Under the pieces are notes generated by a model. It ran no database searches. It was not told the DNA's origin and worked only from the letters and a program-made list of their open reading frames with translations. This document shows positions 16,700 through 25,901 of a DNA stretch of 64,000 nucleotides, piece by piece (the stretch's first letter is position 1; every line of letters starts with the position of its first letter). The translations under genes and the position numbers were made by a program. Where the stretch lies: assembly GCA_943787785.1 (NCBI GenBank), contig CALSNT010000003.1:310001-374000 (forward strand), given 5' to 3'. Source of the stretch: an uncultured Paracoccaceae bacterium. GTDB taxonomy: Bacteria; Pseudomonadota; Alphaproteobacteria; Rhodobacterales; Rhodobacteraceae.

Positions 16700-17122
16700 A
16701 TGTCCGATCAGAGGGCGCAACTTGCACGCCAATTCATCGAAGCAATCCCACATTCGCGTGCATTGGGTATGAGTTTGGTGGACATCGGCGACGGTGAAGC
16801 TGCGATTGAGATGCCCTATGACGAACGCTTCATCGGCGACCCAGCCACGGGCGTGATTTCCGGTGGGGCCGTTTCGGCGCTGATGGACACATGCGGTGGG
16901 GCAGCTGTGATGTGCCACCCGCGCGCTCCGCTGGGAACAGCAACGATTGATCTGCGGATTGATTACATGCGCGCGGCAACACCCGGCCAGCGCATTCGCG
17001 CCGAGGCGACCTGTTATCACATCACACGCTCGGTTGCCTTCGTGAGGGCCGTCGCACTGGACGATGACGTGGACAGGCCCGTTGCCACAGCCACCGGCAC
17101 ATTCACGGTCGAGGGCGCGTGA
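16700..17122 (+). CDS. PaaI-type hotdog thioesterase
   Basis: A 140-residue single hotdog-fold acyl-CoA thioesterase. Start ATG 16700 (MSDQRAQLARQF) has GGGA seven bases upstream; earlier in-frame codons are less likely. The family motif is seen as GVISGGAVSALMDTCGGAAV (~51-70), where the Asp/Gly-rich helix carries the catalytic acid, followed by TIDLRIDYMRAATPGQ. It would hydrolyse acyl-CoA esters and could balance CoA pools beside the beta-oxidation genes. Its stop overlaps the start of the next thioesterase. Confidence 0.85.
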   Translation: MSDQRAQLARQFIEAIPHSRALGMSLVDIGDGEAAIEMPYDERFIGDPATGVISGGAVSALMDTCGGAAVMCHPRAPLGTATIDLRIDYMRAATPGQRIRAEATCYHITRSVAFVRAVALDDDVDRPVATATGTFTVEGA

Positions 17123-17622
17123 TGGGTAGCAAATCCAGACGCCCCGAACCGGTTCAGGTGGTCAAGCAGCGCCGGGATGAGGCACTGCGCTCGCTGGTGT
17201 CGGGCATTCCTTACATGACCTGGCTTGGCATCACGTTCGAACGTCGTGGTGATGAGCTTACCGCGATCCTGCCCTACGATGAGAAGTTGATCGGCAATCC
17301 GATGATTCCGGCGCTGCACGGCGGTGTGACGGCCGCGTTCCTGGAATCAACCGCGCTGATCGAGCTTGGCTGGTCGATGCTCTGGCCTGGAATGGAAAGT
17401 GGGGATGAAAGGGCGTCGACGACACCCGCGATGCCCAAGACCATCGATTTCACGGTTGACTATTTACGCGCTGGCCTGCCGCGAGATGCCTACGCTCGAG
17501 CGCGGGTCAACCGGTCAGGGCGGCGGTATGCGTCGGTCCATGTCGAGGCATGGCAGGACAATCGCAGCCGTCTTTATGCGCAGGCGACCGGGCATTTTCT
17601 GATGCCCGCACCCGATGAGTGA
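17122..17622 (+). CDS. Second PaaI-type hotdog thioesterase
   Basis: A 166-residue paralogue of the preceding enzyme, with ALHGGVTAAFLESTALIELGW as the catalytic helix region and TIDFTVDYLRAGLPRDAYARAR as the following strands. It starts at ATG 17122, sharing a base with the previous stop (TGATG); a GTG one codon earlier is also in frame. The two may form a heteromer or act on different chain lengths; that is inference. The gene overlaps the MATE gene by 8 nt. Confidence 0.84.
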   Translation: MGSKSRRPEPVQVVKQRRDEALRSLVSGIPYMTWLGITFERRGDELTAILPYDEKLIGNPMIPALHGGVTAAFLESTALIELGWSMLWPGMESGDERASTTPAMPKTIDFTVDYLRAGLPRDAYARARVNRSGRRYASVHVEAWQDNRSRLYAQATGHFLMPAPDE

Positions 17623-18943
17623 CACGACTGCCGCAGATCTGCCCCTGACTCACCGACGGGTTTTGGCGATTGCCGGGCCGATTGTTCTGTCCAACGCGAC
17701 GGTGCCGATCCTGGGGGCGGTGGATACCGGGGTGGTTGGTCAAATGGGGCAGGCGGCTCCGATCGGGGCCGTTGGCATTGGGGCGATTGTTCTGGCAACG
17801 CTCTACTGGGTGTTTGGCTTTCTGCGCATGGGCACCACCGGGCTGGTCGCCCAAGCGCGCGGGGCCGGTGAGACGGCAGAGACCGGAGCGCTGTTGATGC
17901 GCGCCCTGATGATCGGTGTGGCGGGCGGGGTGCTTTTCATTGCCCTGCAAGTTCTGCTGTTCGCCGGGGCTTTCGCGCTGGCCCCAGCCTCGGAGGAAGT
18001 CGAAGGGCTGGCCCGACAGTACATGGCCATACGCATCTGGGGTGCGCCTGCGACAATCGCGCTTTACGCTGTCACCGGTTGGCTGATCGCGATGGAGCGC
18101 ACGAAGGGCGTGCTGGTCCTTCAACTGTGGATGAACGGGCTGAACATCGGGCTGGATCTGTGGTTTGTCCTCAATCTCGGCTGGGGGGTCGAGGGGGTGG
18201 CAATTGCGACGCTGATCGCGGAATGGACCGGGCTCGTGCTGGGTCTTTGGCTATGCCGCGCGGCATTCCGAGGCGACCAATGGCGCAATTGGGCACGGGT
18301 GTTTGATCCTGCGCGACTACGTCGGATGTTGGCTGTGAATGCGGATATCATGATCCGGTCGGTCCTGCTGACGGTCTCGTTCACCAGCTTTCTGTTTCTG
18401 GCAGCCGATCTGGGCGACGTGACGCTGGCCGCGAACCAGGTTCTTTTGCAATTCCTTGAGATTACTGCCTTTGCCCTGGACGGTTTCGCTTTTTCTGCCG
18501 AGGCACTTGTCGGGGCCGCTGTCGGCGCGCGCGCCCGCGCCAAAGTCAGGCGCGCGGCCATCCTGACTTCGCAATGGGGCGTCGGCGGAGCCTTCCTGTT
18601 GGGCGCGTTCTTCCTGCTGGCGGGTCCTTGGCTGATTGATCTGATGACCACTTCGCCCGAGGTCCGGGCCGAAGCGCGCACCTATCTGCTTTGGGCAGCC
18701 GCCGCGCCGGTTATTGGCATCGCCAGCTGGATGTTCGACGGCATCTACTTCGGAGCGACGTGGACGCGCGAAATGCGCCGCGCGATGATACTGTCGGTTG
18801 CAATTTATGTCGCTGCGCTTGTCGCCTTGGTGCCGACAATGGGGAACCACGGGCTGTGGATGTCACTGATGATTCTGAATGCCGCACGAGGCGTGACACT
18901 TGGTTGGGGCTATCCCAGGTTGGAGCGTACTGTCGGGGCCTAG
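17615..18943 (+). CDS. MATE-family efflux transporter (DinF-like)
   Basis: A 442-residue inner-membrane protein with about twelve hydrophobic helices in two MATE repeats. The N-terminal helix reads VLAIAGPIVLSNATVPILGAVDTGVVGQMG, the usual MATE opening, and RMGTTGLVAQARGAGE is the conserved loop. It would extrude a cationic or aromatic compound by Na+ or H+ antiport. It is the last gene of the thioesterase operon (8-nt overlap). It ends next to the palindrome GGCGCCGCGGCGCC at 18945-18958, which may terminate both converging transcripts. Confidence 0.88.
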   Translation: MSDTTAADLPLTHRRVLAIAGPIVLSNATVPILGAVDTGVVGQMGQAAPIGAVGIGAIVLATLYWVFGFLRMGTTGLVAQARGAGETAETGALLMRALMIGVAGGVLFIALQVLLFAGAFALAPASEEVEGLARQYMAIRIWGAPATIALYAVTGWLIAMERTKGVLVLQLWMNGLNIGLDLWFVLNLGWGVEGVAIATLIAEWTGLVLGLWLCRAAFRGDQWRNWARVFDPARLRRMLAVNADIMIRSVLLTVSFTSFLFLAADLGDVTLAANQVLLQFLEITAFALDGFAFSAEALVGAAVGARARAKVRRAAILTSQWGVGGAFLLGAFFLLAGPWLIDLMTTSPEVRAEARTYLLWAAAAPVIGIASWMFDGIYFGATWTREMRRAMILSVAIYVAALVALVPTMGNHGLWMSLMILNAARGVTLGWGYPRLERTVGA

Positions 18944-18960
18944 CGGCGCCGCGGCGCCCC

Positions 18961-19617
18961 TCAGATCGGTTCAATCAGTTCCGGCCCCTGCGCGCGGTTT
19001 GAATTCACCGCAGGGTCGACGCGATGCCATGTCAGTACGCCCTCGTCCGGGGCCTGCATCAATGTGGCGGCACCTTTGCCTTCTTCGCCCAGCCACAATG
19101 GCCAGTCGTCGGGTTCCAGTATGACTGGAACACGGTGGTGAATATCGGTCATCGTGCCGGTAGCGGCAGTTGTCAGCGTCGTACAGGTGTCGACGGGATC
19201 GTCACCGCCCCATGTCTGCCAGACGGCAGCAAAGACGATGGGCGCGCCGTCACTGCGATGGATGTACCACGGCAGTTTGTTGCCGTCCTCGTCCTTTGTC
19301 CATTCGTAAAACCCCGTCGCCGGAGTCAGACAACGCCGCTCTCGCACAGCATTGCGGAACGCGGGCTTCTCGGCCACGGTCTCGGCGCGCGCATTGATCA
19401 GCAGCGGCCCACCGGCGGGCTTCTTGTACCATGCCGGGATAAACCCCCACCGCATTGAAACCAGCCGCCGGTCGTCGCCCTCCGCGCGGATTACGTGCAC
19501 TTGCGTTGTCGGGCAGACATTGAAACGCGGCACCTCGGGCAGGTCGTTGGCAGGGGAGGCATTGAACAGCTGCGCCATGGCATAGGAAGGAAGGGTTAAG
19601 ACAAATCGACCGCACAT
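18961..19617 (-). CDS. yedK: SOS response-associated peptidase family (HMCES/YedK)
   Basis: A 218-residue protein that cross-links to abasic sites in single-stranded DNA. The start MCGRFVLTL was chosen because Cys2 is the catalytic residue that must be exposed after Met removal; the frame extends upstream without a family match. NARAETVAEKPAFRNA, RRCLTPATGFYEWTK and the C-terminal IHHRVPVIL supply the conserved Asn, Glu and His. No GTTC-N7-GTTC LexA box is seen in front of it. Confidence 0.93.
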   Translation of the reverse strand: MCGRFVLTLPSYAMAQLFNASPANDLPEVPRFNVCPTTQVHVIRAEGDDRRLVSMRWGFIPAWYKKPAGGPLLINARAETVAEKPAFRNAVRERRCLTPATGFYEWTKDEDGNKLPWYIHRSDGAPIVFAAVWQTWGGDDPVDTCTTLTTAATGTMTDIHHRVPVILEPDDWPLWLGEEGKGAATLMQAPDEGVLTWHRVDPAVNSNRAQGPELIEPI

Positions 19618-19672
19618 CGCCCGACATTGGTCCGCGCGTGCACCGCGATCAACCCTTGGCCCGTGTTGTCGC

Positions 19673-20260
19673 CTAAATGGGGTGCTTGTGGCGCTGGACC
19701 TCGCCACTGAACGCAACTGTATCATCCTCGACCACGTTGAACAGGTCTTCCAGAAAATAGGCCGATAGTTCAGCCCGGTTCGCAAGGTTCGACTTGCGAT
19801 AAATCCCCTGCGCCTGCTGGCGGATCGTCGTCTCGGTGGTTGCGCGTAGACCGCCGATTTCACGCAGTGACAGCCCTTTCAGCATTAGTGCGGCAATCTC
19901 GGCCTCTGCCGGGGTCAGGCCCCATTCAGTGAACTGCTGCTCGATAGCCTGGCTGAGGCCCGCCATCAGGCGCCTGGAGCGGGTGCGCCACTCGCGCCCC
20001 TTTTCTTCAGCCACAAGCAGACTGTGGCGCAAGACCTTGGTCTGCGATTCAATGCTGCGCACCCGATTCACCAGCCAGATCACGAACAGGATCGACAAAA
20101 CATTGAATAGGCTGAGCGTGAAATCCAGCAACAACGCCGCTGCCGTATGTGGGCCGGGTTCTAACAGGCTGTCAGCCAGCGTCAGCATACCCGCAACGAC
20201 AACGACAGCCGAGCCGACAAGGACGCGCGCACCCCAACTGTTGAGCAGACTATCGGGCAT
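19673..20260 (-). CDS. Membrane-anchored LuxR-type transcription regulator
   Basis: A 195-residue protein with two hydrophobic helices (about residues 11-30 and 42-63), a charged linker/coiled segment (~64-105) and a C-terminal LuxR/GerE helix-turn-helix (GLTPAEAEIAALMLKGLSLREIGGLRATTETTIRQQAQGIYRKSNL, ~112-157). It has no receiver or acyl-HSL domain. GGAGG lies eight bases before ATG 20260. A membrane-tethered regulator that senses a membrane or redox cue is an inference. Confidence 0.78.
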   Translation of the reverse strand: MPDSLLNSWGARVLVGSAVVVVAGMLTLADSLLEPGPHTAAALLLDFTLSLFNVLSILFVIWLVNRVRSIESQTKVLRHSLLVAEEKGREWRTRSRRLMAGLSQAIEQQFTEWGLTPAEAEIAALMLKGLSLREIGGLRATTETTIRQQAQGIYRKSNLANRAELSAYFLEDLFNVVEDDTVAFSGEVQRHKHPI

Positions 20261-20408
20261 CAGGTGCCTCCGTTGCATTCTGTTATCCGACGGATGGGCA
20301 ATTTGAGCGGGCAACGCCATCCTACATTCGTATGGCCTATAACGCGAAACATATGTCTGTAGACCGGGTTTCATTGACTGATGCTGCAGTGTTCTAGCTC
20401 GGTACCCG

Positions 20409-20433
20409 ATCAGGCCCGATCAGGCCCGATCCA
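20409..20433. repeat. Short direct repeats of GATCAGGCCC
   Basis: Two full and one partial copy of a 10-bp unit (GATCAGGCCC) in tandem, overlapping the 3' end of the GFA gene. Small; may be a slippage site. Confidence 0.6.
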
Positions 20434-20890
20434 GTGCCGCCCGCCGCCGGGCCAGACTCTTCGCAGGCCAATGTTCCGAACGGCGGTAATATTGTTCCAT
20501 TGCGGGAACACCTTCTGGCAAAATCACCCAGGGCTGTTTGCTTTCGGTGAAAATGTGGATGTCGGGCGGGCATGTGTCGGGGGAATCCAGGGTGCCGATG
20601 CGAACAAACCAGAATTTCGGCCCGGCACCGGAATAGACCGACCACAATGCCACCTGGCAGTCCGGGCAGCGGGCGAACCGCTGCCCCTTGCCGCTTTCGG
20701 ATGGCGTGTTGATCCAGACGGGTGTGCCGGTAACGTCGACCGCCGAAGCTTCAATGATCCCGTTCATCGCAAACGCCGCCCCGCTTTCGCGCTGGCACCA
20801 GCGACAATGGCAAGCGTGCACGAACAGAGGTCGCTCGGTGAGGATGTACTGGATTTTGCCACAGGGGCAGCGACCGGTGAGTTTGCTCAT
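20420..20890 (-). CDS. GFA-family protein
   Basis: A 156-residue Mss4-fold zinc protein. Cysteines are in LTGRCPCGKIQY (C8, C10), ACHCRWCQRESG and RCPDCQVALW, matching the family. The closing HIFTESKQPWVILPEGVPAMEQYY is typical of the GFA C-terminus. Substrate unknown. It is a distant paralogue of the GFA protein at 10296-10694 but stands alone here. Confidence 0.82.
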   Translation of the reverse strand: MSKLTGRCPCGKIQYILTERPLFVHACHCRWCQRESGAAFAMNGIIEASAVDVTGTPVWINTPSESGKGQRFARCPDCQVALWSVYSGAGPKFWFVRIGTLDSPDTCPPDIHIFTESKQPWVILPEGVPAMEQYYRRSEHWPAKSLARRRAALDRA

Positions 20891-20943
20891 TTGGCGCTCC
20901 GATCCCAGTCAAAGAAAACTGGCAAGGACTATCGAATAAGGGT

Positions 20944-20970
20944 GGACCGCCCCCTGTAAGGGGACGGTCC
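20944..20970 (-). terminator. Strong hairpin after the 5'-nucleotidase gene
   Basis: GGACCG(C)CCCC and GGGG(A)CGGTCC form an 11-bp stem with one mismatch around a 5-nt loop, starting 8 nt after the 5'-nucleotidase stop on the minus strand. There is no U-run, so it may act as a pause or 3'-end stabiliser. Confidence 0.55.
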
Positions 20971-20977
20971 GGATTGG

Positions 20978-22540
20978 TTATTCGACAATCGTGATGCGAC
21001 CATCAGTGTAGGGCGCATAGGCCCCCTGCGCGGCCATATATTCCGCCGTGACGTCAGCCAGATCGGGGCCGAAGTCATAGGCGTTCATCGCGTCCTTGAA
21101 CATCGAGTAGCCGTCACCGCCGTTGCGCACGAAGTTGTTCGAGACAACGCCGTAGGTCGCTGCCGGATCAATCGCCTCGCCGCCGACCATGACATTGCTG
21201 ATGCGGTTGCCGACCTCGTTCGAAAGCGTTGCGGTATAGCTCATGCCCGAGACCTGAGCGAACCGGCCGCCACCTTCAGCAACTTCGCTGACCGCATTTT
21301 CCAGTGCCGCAAGAAGCGTCTCGCCGGTTACCTGGAATGTGGACAGTGTATTCTGGAACGGCAGCACCGTCAGTACCTCGCCCATGGTCACCGGACCCGC
21401 ATCAATCGACGCACGCAGACCGCCGCCGTTGGCGATTGCAATCTGGATGCCCTGATCCTTGACCCGGTCTAGCATGGCGTCGGCGACCAGATTGCCCATC
21501 GGGCATTCCACGGCGCGGCAGACCGAGCGGTCGCCCTCAATCGCTGCGGCGGCTTCGGCGACAACCTCATTACGGATCTCGTCCAAGGGTGCCGCGGCTT
21601 CGGCAATCCGCGCAACTGTCGCCTCGTCTTCGACCACAGAGGCGTCGATCAGCAACGGCTCACCAACGGCTTCAGTGATATTGCCATCGTCGTCGAACGT
21701 CACGTTCAACTCACCCAGAAATTTGCCGTAGGCATAGGCTTGAACAATGGCCGTTGACCCAACCATCGTCGGGTACGGGCCGACCGCACGCTCCTGCGTA
21801 TTCGAAAGCAGCGTGTTGGTGTGTCCGCCCACGATCACATCAACGCCGGTGGTATTGGCAGCCACCGTCTGGTCGACGCCGTAACCCGAGTGCGACAGGA
21901 CGATGATCTTGTTCACGCCCTCGGCGGTCATTTTGTCGACCTCGGCCTGAACCGCGTCGCTTGGATCGGTGAAGATGACATTCGGGCCGGGGCTGGCCAG
22001 TTCATCGGTATTCTGTGGCGTCAGGCCGATCATGCCGATCTTCTCTCCTCCCCGCTCGATCACGACCGATTTCTGGATCACGTCGCTTAGCAGGGGTTCG
22101 CCCGAAATATCGGCGTTCGACATCAGGATCGGAAACTCGATGGTATTGGCGAATCCGCGCAGAACTTCCGGGCCGTCGTCGAATTCGTGGTTGCCCACGG
22201 TCATCCCGTCGTAGCCCAGCTTGTTCATCATTTCGGCCGCCAGCGCACCTTTGTAGTAGGTATAGAACAGCGTGCCCTGGAACTGGTCACCACCGTCGAC
22301 CAAAATCGAGTTGTTCGAACGTGCGCGCGCATCCGCGATGGCGGTCACCAGACGGGCGGACCCGCCAAAGCATTTGCCCTCGGCGTTGTCCTCGGCGCCG
22401 CAACCGGAATCAAACCGGCTGATCGGTTCAAACCGGGCGTGGAAGTCATTGGTATGTAGAATGGTCAGCGAATAATCCGCTTGCGCGGCAGTGGCCGACA
22501 AAGCCACAGCTGCGGCGGTTGTCATAAGACGAGTGTTCAT
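20978..22540 (-). CDS. Secreted bifunctional metallophosphatase / 5'-nucleotidase
   Basis: A 520-residue periplasmic enzyme that releases phosphate and nucleosides from nucleotides. A signal peptide is visible (MNTRLMTTAAAVALSATAAQA, cleavage near residue 21). The calcineurin-type metal sites are ILHTNDFHARFEP, VDGGDQFQGTLF, TVGNHEFDDG and VLSHSGYGVD. The C-terminal substrate-binding domain contains the usual NGGGLRASIDAGPVTMGEVLTVLPFQN and RNGGDGY. It would feed the salvage enzymes encoded at the start of the window. Confidence 0.94.
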   Translation of the reverse strand: MNTRLMTTAAAVALSATAAQADYSLTILHTNDFHARFEPISRFDSGCGAEDNAEGKCFGGSARLVTAIADARARSNNSILVDGGDQFQGTLFYTYYKGALAAEMMNKLGYDGMTVGNHEFDDGPEVLRGFANTIEFPILMSNADISGEPLLSDVIQKSVVIERGGEKIGMIGLTPQNTDELASPGPNVIFTDPSDAVQAEVDKMTAEGVNKIIVLSHSGYGVDQTVAANTTGVDVIVGGHTNTLLSNTQERAVGPYPTMVGSTAIVQAYAYGKFLGELNVTFDDDGNITEAVGEPLLIDASVVEDEATVARIAEAAAPLDEIRNEVVAEAAAAIEGDRSVCRAVECPMGNLVADAMLDRVKDQGIQIAIANGGGLRASIDAGPVTMGEVLTVLPFQNTLSTFQVTGETLLAALENAVSEVAEGGGRFAQVSGMSYTATLSNEVGNRISNVMVGGEAIDPAATYGVVSNNFVRNGGDGYSMFKDAMNAYDFGPDLADVTAEYMAAQGAYAPYTDGRITIVE

Positions 22541-22685
22541 GGGTTGGTTCCCCCTGTTGAATTGATCGTGTCAGAGTGACGGGCAAGTCTGTCAGAGTCA
22601 AAGCCCTGCGTCATTGACTTGGCGCAATTTTGCGACTGCTTCGTGACGCTTGACCCGATGGGCCGGGGCGGGCATGTCGCGGACC

Positions 22686-23024
22686 ATGCTGGTTTACAAA
22701 ATTCTTCGCGCCGCCGAATGGCACGCCTTGCAGGACAAAGGGGTCACCGAGGGAGCGCCGATTGATCTGGCAGATGGCTTTGTGCATCTGTCCTCCGGCG
22801 AACAAGTGGCCGAAACGCTGCGGCTGCATTTCACTGGGGCCGAGGGGCTGGCCCTGTTGGCATTGGACAGTGAAGCGCTGGGCGCTGCGCTGCGTTGGGA
22901 AGCATCGCGCGGCGGGGAAGACTTCCCGCATTTGTACCGCGAGCTGAGGATCGGTGATGTGATCTGGTCGGCACCCTTGCCCGTCAAAAACAACCTGCAT
23001 GTGTTGCCGGAACAGCTCGAATGA
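22686..23024 (+). CDS. DUF952 protein
   Basis: A 112-residue protein of the DUF952 family, recognised by its opening [14 protein letters not shown], the [15 protein letters not shown] block and the ending [15 protein letters not shown]. Function unknown. ATG 22686 was chosen as the family start. The stop overlaps pyrD by 4 nt, a gene pairing that points to co-translation with pyrimidine synthesis. Confidence 0.86.
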   Translation: MLVYKILRAAEWHALQDKGVTEGAPIDLADGFVHLSSGEQVAETLRLHFTGAEGLALLALDSEALGAALRWEASRGGEDFPHLYRELRIGDVIWSAPLPVKNNLHVLPEQLE

Positions 23025-24064
23025 TTGAACGGGCAGCCCTTGGTCTGTTGCACCTGTTGGATCCGGAACGGGCGCATGGTGTTGCTTTGGCCGCGCTGCG
23101 CGCCGGTTTGGGGCCACGCGGCGGGCCAAGAACGTCGGTCAGGCTCCGGACCAGGATCGCCGGATTGGATTTTCCAAATCCCGTTGGTCTCGCAGCCGGG
23201 TTCGACAAGAACGCCACTGCACTTGCGCCACTTTACCGCACCGGTTTCGGCTTCATCGAGGTCGGCGCTGCGACGCCACGCCCGCAGCCCGGCAATCCGA
23301 AACCGCGCCTGTTCCGCCTGACTGAGGACCGGGCAGCGATCAACCGCTTCGGTTTCAACAACGACGGGATGGAGGCGATTGGCGCACGATTGGCCGCCCA
23401 CCCCGGCGGGCGCACGGGACTGAATCTTGGGGCCAACAAGGACAGCGAGGACCGTTCGGCGGACTACGCCGCTGTGTTAAAACGCTGCGGTCCGCATGTA
23501 GATTTCGCCACCGTAAATGTCTCGTCCCCCAACACTGAAGCTTTGCGCGATCTACAGGGCAAAGCCGCGCTGAGGGCGCTTTTGGAGGGTGTTGCTGACG
23601 AGAATGCCCGATTGGCGCGACCGGTGCCTTTGTTCTTGAAAATCGCACCCGATCTGGTCGCCGCAGAACTTGCCGAAATTGCCGAGGTCGCGGGGAATAC
23701 CGGCATTGCGGCCATTGTAGCCACCAATACCACCTTGGCACGGGACGGCCTGAAATCGCCGCTTCGCGATCAGGCCGGCGGGCTCTCCGGCGCGCCGCTT
23801 TTTGACCGCTCGACCAGTGTTTTGGCGCGGCTGTCGACGCTGACGGACTTGCCTCTGATCGGGGTCGGTGGGATCGGTTCGCCAGAAGAGGCCTACGCCA
23901 AAATCCGTGCTGGAGCTTCGGCAATTCAAATTTACACCGCGATGGTCTATCAAGGACTTGGGTTGATTGACCGGATCGTAACGGGTCTGGACGAATTCTT
24001 GGCTCAGGATGGTTTTACGAGTGTGGCCGAGGCTGTTGGCACCGGTAGAGAGGCGTTTTTATGA
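23021..24064 (+). CDS. pyrD: Dihydroorotate dehydrogenase (quinone)
   Basis: Oxidises dihydroorotate to orotate with membrane quinone as acceptor in UMP synthesis. The 347-residue length and N-terminal helix ([21 protein letters not shown]) mark a class 2, membrane-associated enzyme. Motifs include [61 protein letters not shown] with the catalytic Ser, ATNTTLAR and [32 protein letters not shown] (FMN phosphate site). It is flanked by 4-nt overlaps on both sides (DUF952 and arsC). Confidence 0.96.
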   Translation: MIERAALGLLHLLDPERAHGVALAALRAGLGPRGGPRTSVRLRTRIAGLDFPNPVGLAAGFDKNATALAPLYRTGFGFIEVGAATPRPQPGNPKPRLFRLTEDRAAINRFGFNNDGMEAIGARLAAHPGGRTGLNLGANKDSEDRSADYAAVLKRCGPHVDFATVNVSSPNTEALRDLQGKAALRALLEGVADENARLARPVPLFLKIAPDLVAAELAEIAEVAGNTGIAAIVATNTTLARDGLKSPLRDQAGGLSGAPLFDRSTSVLARLSTLTDLPLIGVGGIGSPEEAYAKIRAGASAIQIYTAMVYQGLGLIDRIVTGLDEFLAQDGFTSVAEAVGTGREAFL

Positions 24065-24408
24065 GTGACCTAGTCCTGTGGCACAATCCGCGATGCAAGA
24101 AGTCTCGCGCAGCGCTTGAGTTGCTGACCGACCGTGGCATCAACCCGGAAATACGCCTTTATCTGGAAGATCCGCCGAGCGAGGCCGAATTGTGCGACGC
24201 CATTGCCCGGCTTGGCGTGCCACCCGGAGAGATCGTGCGCCGCGGCGATGCGAAATGGGCGGAACTCGCGTTGGAGGATGCCACGGACGAAGCCCTGATT
24301 GCTGCAATGGCCCAACACCCAATTCTCATCGAGCGACCGATACTTTTTTCCAAGGATGATGCAGCTATCGGGCGACCGCCTGAGAATATTCTGGGCCTGA
24401 TTTACTAG
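24061..24408 (+). CDS. arsC: Arsenate reductase, glutaredoxin-dependent
   Basis: A 115-residue ArsC-family protein. The catalytic Cys is C12 in [13 protein letters not shown]. Arsenate-binding arginines lie in the later part ([23 protein letters not shown]). It may reduce arsenate or act as a YffB/Spx-like thiol protein; without ars neighbours the arsenic role is not assured. It overlaps pyrD by 4 nt and ends beside the palindrome GGCCGCGGCC (24409-24418). Confidence 0.88.
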   Translation: MSDLVLWHNPRCKKSRAALELLTDRGINPEIRLYLEDPPSEAELCDAIARLGVPPGEIVRRGDAKWAELALEDATDEALIAAMAQHPILIERPILFSKDDAAIGRPPENILGLIY

Positions 24409-24431
24409 GCCGCGGCCGGGGGCGGAAAGGC

Positions 24432-25901
24432 TCAAGCATCCACCTCGGCCTCAGCCTCAGCCTCAATCTCGATCAGATAGGGCCCGATCAGTCCTGCGAT
24501 TTCGACCAAGGTGTTGGCAGGCCGGGTGTCGGCGAAGACGCGGGCGTGGACGCCGCTGACGCCCTCCCATCCGTCCAGGCCGACCATGTAGATCCGAGTG
24601 CGGATCACGTCTTGAGGTTGGCCCCCAAGAGAGGTGATTGCGGCAACGATCTTGTCCAACGCAAAGACTGCCTGCGCCTCGGCATCGCCCTCGGCTACGG
24701 CGTTGCCGTGCCCGTCCGTTGCGGTCGTTCCGCTGACCAGAATACGATTGCCGACTCGCACCGCGCGGCTGAACCCGGCAGCCTCTTCCCAGATTGATCC
24801 GGAATCGGCGCGATTCCGATCCGGCCGGGCCGGGATGGAGGCGGACGGAAACACCTTCGGGAGCGCCTCCAGATGATCGCCCAGATCTCCTGACGCGGTC
24901 AGGAACGGCGGCTTGCGATATTCATCGCCGCAGTCGCCGGGGATCACATCCAACGCATCGGTGGCTGCACTGATCGCAGCCAGGTCTTCGGCGTTCAATG
25001 ACAGCGCGTCCAGACGGGCGTTGTCGTTGCGGTGCTGGTTTTCCCCCAGACGTGCACCGACGATCACCGATGCGACAGCGCGATGATCCAGCACCCAGCG
25101 TGTCGCCACATTGGCGACCGAGGCATCGCGTTTCTTCGCAATCTCTGACAGCGTTTCCATCAGCCCCTGAAACGGTGCCCAGCCTCCACCCGCGTCGATG
25201 AAACGCTTGTATTTCATACGACTCCAGTCGGCGATATCGTCCGGTTCCTCTGCGCCCACCCAGCGGTCGCTGAGGAAGCCGCCGCAGAGCGTTCCAAATG
25301 CCAGTAGCTTCACGTCATGGTCCAGTGCCACCGTCGACAACCGCCCGGCCGCACGTCGGTCCAGCAGCGAGAAACAGACCTGGTTGCTGGCAACCTCGAT
25401 CCCCTGTTTCAGCACCAGCCGCAAATGGTCGGCATCAAAATTGGTCAGGCCAATTTCGCCGATCAGGCCTTCCTCGCGCAGCTTCATCAGTGCTGCCAGA
25501 GCATCCAAATACTCCGGCGACTGATACTGCCACCAATGAAACTGCATCAGGTCCACACGCGGCAAATCCAAACGCCGCAACGCGGTTTCGACACCTGCGC
25601 GCACGGTGTCCAGCGACATCTCTCCGGGGGGCGGGCACCATTTGGTCAGGATCGTTGGTGGCGTCTCCCCAGCTTCGCGCAGCAGCTTGTGGGCCTTCCC
25701 AGCCACAATTTCGGCACTGCCGTAGTGATCGGCCATATCGAATGTATCGAACCCGTCGCGGGCATAGGCGACCAGCGCTTCGGCAGCAGCATCCAGATCG
25801 AAGGCTTTCCCGTCCCGCTCCTGATCGGCCATCTGCCACAAGCCTGTAACAACCTGTCGCACCGACAGGCTGCCCAGCGAGGTCTTGGCGGGGCCGCTCA
25901 A
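24432..25901 (-). CDS. Fusion: aldo/keto reductase - RidA-like domain
   Basis: A 489-residue two-domain protein. Residues 1-~340 form an aldo/keto reductase with the tetrad D55 and Y60 (FDMADHYG), K87 (ILTKWCPP) and H122 (LMQFHWW), and NADPH-site region near VIVGARLGENQHRND. Residues ~365-480 are a YjgF/RidA domain with VRVGNRILVSGTTATDG, DVIRTRIYMVGL (conserved Arg) and NTLVEIAGL (conserved Glu). RidA hydrolyses reactive enamines/imines, so the fusion may couple imine release with reduction of the carbonyl. It overlaps the racemase gene by 4 nt. Confidence 0.9.
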   Translation of the reverse strand: MSGPAKTSLGSLSVRQVVTGLWQMADQERDGKAFDLDAAAEALVAYARDGFDTFDMADHYGSAEIVAGKAHKLLREAGETPPTILTKWCPPPGEMSLDTVRAGVETALRRLDLPRVDLMQFHWWQYQSPEYLDALAALMKLREEGLIGEIGLTNFDADHLRLVLKQGIEVASNQVCFSLLDRRAAGRLSTVALDHDVKLLAFGTLCGGFLSDRWVGAEEPDDIADWSRMKYKRFIDAGGGWAPFQGLMETLSEIAKKRDASVANVATRWVLDHRAVASVIVGARLGENQHRNDNARLDALSLNAEDLAAISAATDALDVIPGDCGDEYRKPPFLTASGDLGDHLEALPKVFPSASIPARPDRNRADSGSIWEEAAGFSRAVRVGNRILVSGTTATDGHGNAVAEGDAEAQAVFALDKIVAAITSLGGQPQDVIRTRIYMVGLDGWEGVSGVHARVFADTRPANTLVEIAGLIGPYLIEIEAEAEAEVDA

